Shown here: one piece after another, positions 1-6,858 of the stretch | Layout: every line of letters begins with the position of its first letter | Position numbering within the stretch: position 1 is the first letter of the stretch | Assembly: GCA_016717705.1 (NCBI GenBank) | Contig: JADKFD010000107.1 | Location: forward strand, 1-6,858 | Origin: Rhodanobacteraceae bacterium | Lineage (GTDB): Bacteria; Pseudomonadota; Gammaproteobacteria; Xanthomonadales; SZUA-5 | Length of the DNA stretch: 6,858 bases | Direction of reading: 5' to 3' | Notes under the pieces: model-generated | What the model was told of the DNA's origin: nothing | The model's input: only the letters and a program-made list of their open reading frames with translations | Databases searched by the model: none | Made by a program: the position numbers and the translations under genes

Positions 1-440
1 CCGATGGGCCCGAATTTGCTCGCGCGACGCGCCGCCGACGCGCGCGCGTCGGCCGCCTGCCGCTCCTGCGCCTTGACCACGCCGCGAATCCGGAACCAGA
101 TCCATGCGGCAACGATCAGATTGAGCACCGGAACCAGAAAGGCACAGTAGAACATCAGGGCAATGCTCAAGCGTGCCTGGCGTTCAGCCCGGCGCCCGAT
201 GACCATGCGCGCCTGGGTGAAGTCTGACACCTCGTCGTTGAAGCCGAGATAGGCATTGGCGATCACAAAACCCAGGATGCAAAACGTCGTGCTCGTGAAC
301 CAGACCACCTCGAAAATCAGCTTGGGATCGGCGAACGACTTGGGCACGAAGAGCAGCAGATGGACGATGGCCGCGGCTCCCAGGAGCTTGGATGCCAGGG
401 CAAGTTTCTTCAGTGCTGCGCGGATTGCTGGAGTGGACAT
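1..440 (-). CDS. Multi-pass membrane protein, C-terminus off window (hypothetical)
   Basis: The minus strand is open from ATG 440-438 to the left edge: 146 codons, with the C-terminus missing. I do not recognise the family. The product starts MSTPAIRAALKKLALASKLL and has three clear hydrophobic stretches at about residues 18-32, 44-65 and 91-117. These are separated by a short polar loop (33-43) and a charged loop (66-90, including NDEVSDFTQARM and RRAERQAR). After the third segment comes an Arg/Ala-rich tail (from about 118) that is probably cytoplasmic. The spacing of hydrophobic and charged residues and the G/C third-position bias argue that this is coding, while the plus-strand frames over it are arginine-rich shadows. 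No Shine-Dalgarno sequence is visible before the ATG, so the start is probable rather than certain. It is transcribed divergently from lhr. Function unknown; an integral inner-membrane location is inferred. Confidence 0.8.
   Translation of the reverse strand, partial: MSTPAIRAALKKLALASKLLGAAAIVHLLLFVPKSFADPKLIFEVVWFTSTTFCILGFVIANAYLGFNDEVSDFTQARMVIGRRAERQARLSIALMFYCAFLVPVLNLIVAAWIWFRIRGVVKAQERQAADARASAARRASKFGPI
34..53. repeat. Perfect 20-bp palindrome inside the membrane-protein gene
   Basis: The bases GCCGACGCGC at 34-43 are followed directly by their exact reverse complement at 44-53. One mismatched pair (33/54) is flanked by two more matching pairs (31-32/55-56). It lies in the Arg/Ala-rich tail of the membrane protein, where the codons are GCN/CGN, so codon bias may be enough to explain it. 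No function can be assigned. Confidence 0.6.
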
Positions 441-556
441 GCTGGAAATAGATTGAATTCGTGGACGTGAAACCGTGAAGGATAGTAAATCCGGGCTTCT
501 CCGGACTAGCCATACGAACGGCAGGGCAAGCTGCAGGCCAGCGTCCGCACGCGTAG

Positions 557-589
557 GCCGGTGTGCGCAGCTTCATCGCGCTCACCGGC
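557..589. other. Imperfect hairpin of unknown role
   Basis: GCCGGTG (557-563) pairs perfectly with CACCGGC (583-589). Inside the loop, GCG (565-567) can pair with CGC (577-579), giving an extended stem. There is no T-tract on either side, so it is not a standard intrinsic terminator. It could be an operator or leader structure in the divergent promoter region, or chance in GC-rich DNA. Confidence 0.25.
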
Positions 590-718
590 GCTTGTGGGTG
601 GTCGCACCCGAGAGCGCCGGGGAACGCGCCTCGAGCATCGTGCGCAATCGGACGCCATGGCGGCGCGTACCCCGGCCTACGTCCTGCTGCCACCACCCTG
701 GCGAGCCTTCATCCCCGA

Positions 719-750
719 TTGACCGCAGCCCGCTCGCGCGGCGGGATAAT
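719..750 (+). promoter_or_regulatory. Candidate sigma-70-like promoter for lhr
   Basis: A GATAAT hexamer (745-750) ends six bases before the lhr ATG at 757. TTGACC (719-724) is a fair -35 match, but the 20-nt spacer is longer than the usual 16-18. If GATAAT is the -10 element, transcription would start at or very near the A of the ATG, giving a leaderless mRNA. This fits the lack of a Shine-Dalgarno sequence ahead of 757. Inference from sequence only. Confidence 0.25.
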
Positions 751-756
751 GCTTGG

Positions 757-5137
<4,381 letters not shown>

Positions 5138-5179
5138 GCCCGATGGCGCAGCTGGATGGCATGCGCGGCGTTCGCGACC

Positions 5180-5194
5180 CCAGCAGGATGCTGG
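5180..5194. terminator. Small hairpin downstream of lhr (possible terminator)
   Basis: CCAGCA (5180-5185) and TGCTGG (5189-5194) form a perfect 6-bp stem with a GGA loop, 43 nt after the lhr stop codon. There is no following T-tract, so it is a weak candidate for an intrinsic terminator. It could still help end transcription between the convergent lhr and peptidase genes. Confidence 0.25.
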
Positions 5195-5205
5195 TGAGCG
5201 CAGCC

Positions 5206-5275
5206 ATGCGCATCGAGGGTGCCATGGTTGCTCGCACGGCACGCGACCGATGCGCATCGCTGCGCCCAGCGCATC
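5206..5275. repeat. ATGCGCAT palindromes and overlapping inverted repeat in the convergent gap
   Basis: ATGCGCATCG occurs at 5206-5215 and again at 5250-5259, where it extends to the perfect 12-bp palindrome CGATGCGCATCG (5248-5259). GATGCGC (5249-5255) can also pair with GCGCATC (5269-5275), and TGCGC/GCGCA (5261-5265/5269-5273) forms a competing small stem. The cluster lies between the ends of two convergent genes, a usual place for REP-like or bidirectional terminator sequences. No other copies are present in the window to support a repeat family. Confidence 0.3.
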
Positions 5276-5284
5276 CTGCTCGAG

Positions 5285-6235
5285 CTACTCGGACTCCGAC
5301 GCCGCCTGGCAGGATCGTGGCCGCGTCGCGCAACGCACCCGGCATGCGGTGAGTCCGGGGTATCCGAGCAACGAGTCCGGATTCGGATTGATCGTGCAAT
5401 TCCGGCGCGCAGCGGGCGCCTCGGCATCCGCGCTGGCCGCGGCCGCCTCGACGGCGCTTGCCTGCGCCGTTTGTCGCGCCGACTCAAGCCGCCGTGCGTG
5501 TTCCTGGCGCAGTAGATCGAGCAATTGCTGGTAGTCGACCAGATCGAAGCTCGGTCCGAGCGTCTCAAAGCGCTCGCCCGGCAGCCCTTCGACTCGCGAG
5601 GCCAGCGCATGCAACTCCAGCGGTCGTGTCGGAAACCAGCTCCAGATCGGACCGCCGCTGCCACCAAAGGACATCCACAGCGCCTGGCGCCTGGCCTGTT
5701 CGCCCGCCAGCGGACAGGCGATCTGCCCAAACAAGGCCACCATCGCACCCGGAGCGCTGCGCGCGAGGGGCGTTTGCGCCGGGTAGCCCGCGGACAACAG
5801 CGGCGCGCCGACGGGTCCTGCCGGCGCGCCAAAACGCAAGCGTGGCCAGACGGTGTCCGCGGGCACCGTAGCTGGCTCGTCGAGCAGCAGCCAGGCGTAA
5901 TCGTGCGCCGTGCGCGCGTCCTGATCGCGATCGCGCGGCGGCGCCGCCGCGCCGAGTGACCAACCACCGCGTTCGCTCAGTACGGCACGGGTGACAAAGC
6001 TTATGCCATAGGGTGCATTCGGTGGATCGGCGAAACGGCGTCCGCCAGGGGCCACGCGGTAGCGGCTGCAGATCAGTCCAGCGGGTGTCATCACCACGTG
6101 AGCGGCGGTCAGCCCAAGCCGCGGCGACAGCAGCACACCGCTGCCCGCCAATGGCAGCGAGCCCGGCTCGCAGCGGTGCGGGCGCACCCGTAGCACGGTC
6201 GCTGCCAGTGGTGCCGGCACCTCCACCGGCGTCAT
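5285..6235 (-). CDS. Trypsin-like (S1/chymotrypsin-fold) serine peptidase
   Basis: The product is 316 aa from ATG 6235-6233 to TAG 5287-5285. The S1 signatures appear in order and with normal spacing: GSGVLLSPRLGLTAAHVV with catalytic His46, AHDYAWLLLDEP with Asp112, and WMSFGGSGGPIWSW with Ser193. The residue before the Ser is Gly instead of the usual Asp of GDSGGP, so the classical zymogen salt bridge to a new N-terminus should be absent. The peptidase domain spans about residues 10-220. A predicted helix (about 234-273, Gln/Leu/Arg then Ala-rich) and a short tail with four Cys (280, 298, 302, 309) follow. An in-frame ATG at 6349 would add 38 Pro/Arg-rich residues. I prefer 6235 because it forms an ATGA overlap with the upstream ORF's stop and sits just before the first expected strand (ATVLRVR). 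No signal peptide follows either start, so the enzyme is cytoplasmic unless joined to the upstream ORF. Substrate unknown. Confidence 0.85.
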   Translation of the reverse strand: MTPVEVPAPLAATVLRVRPHRCEPGSLPLAGSGVLLSPRLGLTAAHVVMTPAGLICSRYRVAPGGRRFADPPNAPYGISFVTRAVLSERGGWSLGAAAPPRDRDQDARTAHDYAWLLLDEPATVPADTVWPRLRFGAPAGPVGAPLLSAGYPAQTPLARSAPGAMVALFGQIACPLAGEQARRQALWMSFGGSGGPIWSWFPTRPLELHALASRVEGLPGERFETLGPSFDLVDYQQLLDLLRQEHARRLESARQTAQASAVEAAAASADAEAPAARRNCTINPNPDSLLGYPGLTACRVRCATRPRSCQAASESE

Positions 6236-6672
6236 CTGCGCGCGCGGCGGTAGGCGCGGGCACAAGGGCAACGGTGGTCGGCCGTCCGGTGCCGGTACTT
6301 GCGCGGCCGGGGTCCATGGCGGGCGCTCATTGCGACGCGGCCTCGACATCCGCCCGCGGCAGAGTCGGCGTCAGCATTGCCGGCGACGCTGTTCGGCAGA
6401 TCGAGCAGTCGCTGCAGGTCGCCCGGGGCTACACCCGGAAGGCGCGCGGGCTCCGGCCAGTCGATCTGCCTGCAGATGCCATCAACGCCGGGCCACTGTC
6501 GCCGGGCGAGCACATCTCCCAACACCGGCATGAACTCCCGACCTGCGCCTCTGCGCTGGTCAGCGCCACCACACGGCCCGGTCGCCGCCGCGGCAGGCAC
6601 TAACTCCAGGCCGATGCCGGCACACAGCCAGATCGAGGCAACCGTGAGGAAGCGGCGCCCTGCGACAAGCAC
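6232..6672 (-). CDS. Small putative secreted protein, or frameshifted N-terminus of the peptidase
   Basis: From GTG 6672-6670 the frame is open for 146 codons to TGA 6234-6232. An AGGAG Shine-Dalgarno sequence (6684-6680) lies seven bases upstream. The first 30 residues form a good Sec signal peptide: MLVAGRR, a hydrophobic core FLTVASIWLCAGIGLELV, then PAAAA as a cleavage region. Residues 50-100 (for example WPGVDGICRQIDWPEP and DLQRLLDLPNSVAG) look like a soluble domain of no family I recognise. From about residue 105 the sequence becomes Arg/His/Cys-rich and looks like an out-of-frame reading. The stop overlaps the peptidase ATG in ATGA, which suggests translational coupling. Alternatively, a lost base near 6345-6371 would fuse this part to the peptidase as one secreted pre-enzyme. 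The N-terminal part is well supported; the C-terminus is not. Confidence 0.5.
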   Translation of the reverse strand: MLVAGRRFLTVASIWLCAGIGLELVPAAAATGPCGGADQRRGAGREFMPVLGDVLARRQWPGVDGICRQIDWPEPARLPGVAPGDLQRLLDLPNSVAGNADADSAAGGCRGRVAMSARHGPRPRKYRHRTADHRCPCARAYRRARR

Positions 6673-6679
6673 CGCCACG

Positions 6680-6684
6680 CTCCT
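6680..6684 (-). promoter_or_regulatory. Shine-Dalgarno site fixing the GTG 6672 start
   Basis: The minus strand reads AGGAG followed by seven bases and then GTG (6672-6670). Another in-frame GTG (6678-6676) is only one base from AGGAG and too close to be used. The downstream GTG is the better start and puts the charged n-region of the signal peptide at the right place. Confidence 0.55.
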
Positions 6685-6734
6685 GCGCGCGCCCGGGTTT
6701 CTCTGTGTGCTGGGCACGCCGGTCCCCGTGTGGT

Positions 6735-6858
6735 ATGGCGTCAGCATTAGCAGAGGTCGCCATCTCGACGGGGACGCAGGCCGTTGTTCAACAACTCGAC
6801 GGTCTGGGCGCACGGATCGTCCGCGATGGTGCGGACTCATTCAGCGCGCTTGCGCGGC
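6735..6858 (+). CDS. Hypothetical protein, N-terminus only, cut by the right edge
   Basis: An ATG at 6735 opens a frame of 41 codons with no stop before the window ends. The peptide starts MASALAEVAISTGTQAVVQQ and goes on LDGLGARIVRDGADSFSALAR. It has a balanced composition (Ala, Val, Leu, Asp, Gln), unlike the Arg-rich shadows in other frames, and looks like a real, mainly helical soluble N-terminus without a signal peptide. No clear Shine-Dalgarno sequence precedes the ATG, and a GTG at 6705 is an alternative in-frame start. The gene diverges from the signal-peptide ORF, with only 62 bases between them. Family not recognised. Confidence 0.55.
   Translation, partial: MASALAEVAISTGTQAVVQQLDGLGARIVRDGADSFSALAR

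Larger units (their letters stand above)
441..756. other. Divergent intergenic region between membrane-protein gene and lhr
   Basis: This 316-bp stretch separates two divergent genes and should carry both promoters. The frame of lhr stays open upstream through it (from an ATG at 475), but those 94 codons are Arg/Ser/Pro-rich and do not resemble an Lhr N-terminus, so they are not taken as coding. It contains a hairpin (557-589), a 21-codon ORF (657-722) ending in a Pro-Pro-Pro-Trp-containing peptide, and a -10-like element abutting the lhr start. No convincing RNA gene or larger protein gene was found. Confidence 0.6.

Noticed and set aside
475..756. A 94-codon N-terminal extension of Lhr starting at ATG 475
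   Set aside because: The extension is Arg/Ser/Pro-rich with no Lhr similarity, and family-like sequence begins directly after Met at 757. It would also nearly abut the divergent membrane-protein start.
5565..6317. Alternative minus-strand frame of 250 codons overlapping the peptidase
   Set aside because: It is a shadow, rich in Arg/Gly/Ala/Thr with no family features; the overlapping frame contains the complete S1 signatures.
6430..6580. A GDSGP string (trypsin serine motif) in the minus-strand frame read through the middle of the signal-peptide ORF
   Set aside because: The frame hits a stop soon after, has no matching His or Asp motif, and the true peptidase triad is found downstream in another frame. 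Coincidence.
6367..6748. 12-bp direct repeat GGCGTCAGCATT at 6367-6378 and 6737-6748
   Set aside because: About one repeat of this length is expected by chance in a window of this size. No element boundaries or target-site features lie beside the copies.
6750..6836. Minus-strand reading VRTIADDPCAQTVELLNNG after an in-frame TGA (6839-6837), considered as a selenoprotein or gene tail
   Set aside because: There is no start codon and no evidence for TGA recoding, and the plus strand over the same bases has a longer, uninterrupted natural-looking frame from ATG 6735.

Overview
The window is GC-rich (roughly two-thirds G+C, with a strong G/C bias at third codon positions) and densely coded. It looks like chromosomal DNA from a high-GC proteobacterium. 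The full-length bacterial Lhr helicase fits a gamma- or betaproteobacterium, possibly Xanthomonadales-like, but no marker here fixes the taxon. No tRNA, rRNA, CRISPR array, transposase or phage gene was seen.

Layout from left to right. Bases 1-440 (minus strand) hold the first 146 codons of a multi-pass membrane protein that runs off the left edge. Bases 441-756 are a divergent intergenic region with a hairpin and a possible promoter abutting the next start codon. Bases 757-5137 (plus strand) are lhr, the long DNA/RNA helicase, which fills about 64% of the window. Its reading frame is broken once, at a CCCC run at 4852-4855. Skipping one C gives a 1459-residue protein with a typical Lhr C-terminus; without the skip, the last 93 residues are replaced by an unrelated tail. 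Bases 5138-5284 are a short convergent gap with inverted repeats.

Bases 5285-6235 (minus strand) encode a trypsin-like (S1/chymotrypsin fold) serine peptidase with a recognisable His/Asp/Ser triad and an unusual GGSGGP serine motif. Upstream of it, and overlapping it by the four bases ATGA, is a small minus-strand ORF (6232-6672) with a good Shine-Dalgarno sequence and a convincing signal peptide. Its C-terminal third does not look like protein, so it may instead be the frameshifted N-terminus of the peptidase. Bases 6735-6858 (plus strand) start a further gene, divergent from this pair and cut by the right edge.

lhr appears to be a stand-alone repair gene. No ligase, nuclease or metallophosphoesterase partner is visible beside it. 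The peptidase and the signal-peptide ORF probably form a two-gene unit. Nothing in the window links them functionally to lhr. The most interesting points are the single-base frame break in lhr, the unresolved frame at 6232-6380, and the unassigned peptidase locus.
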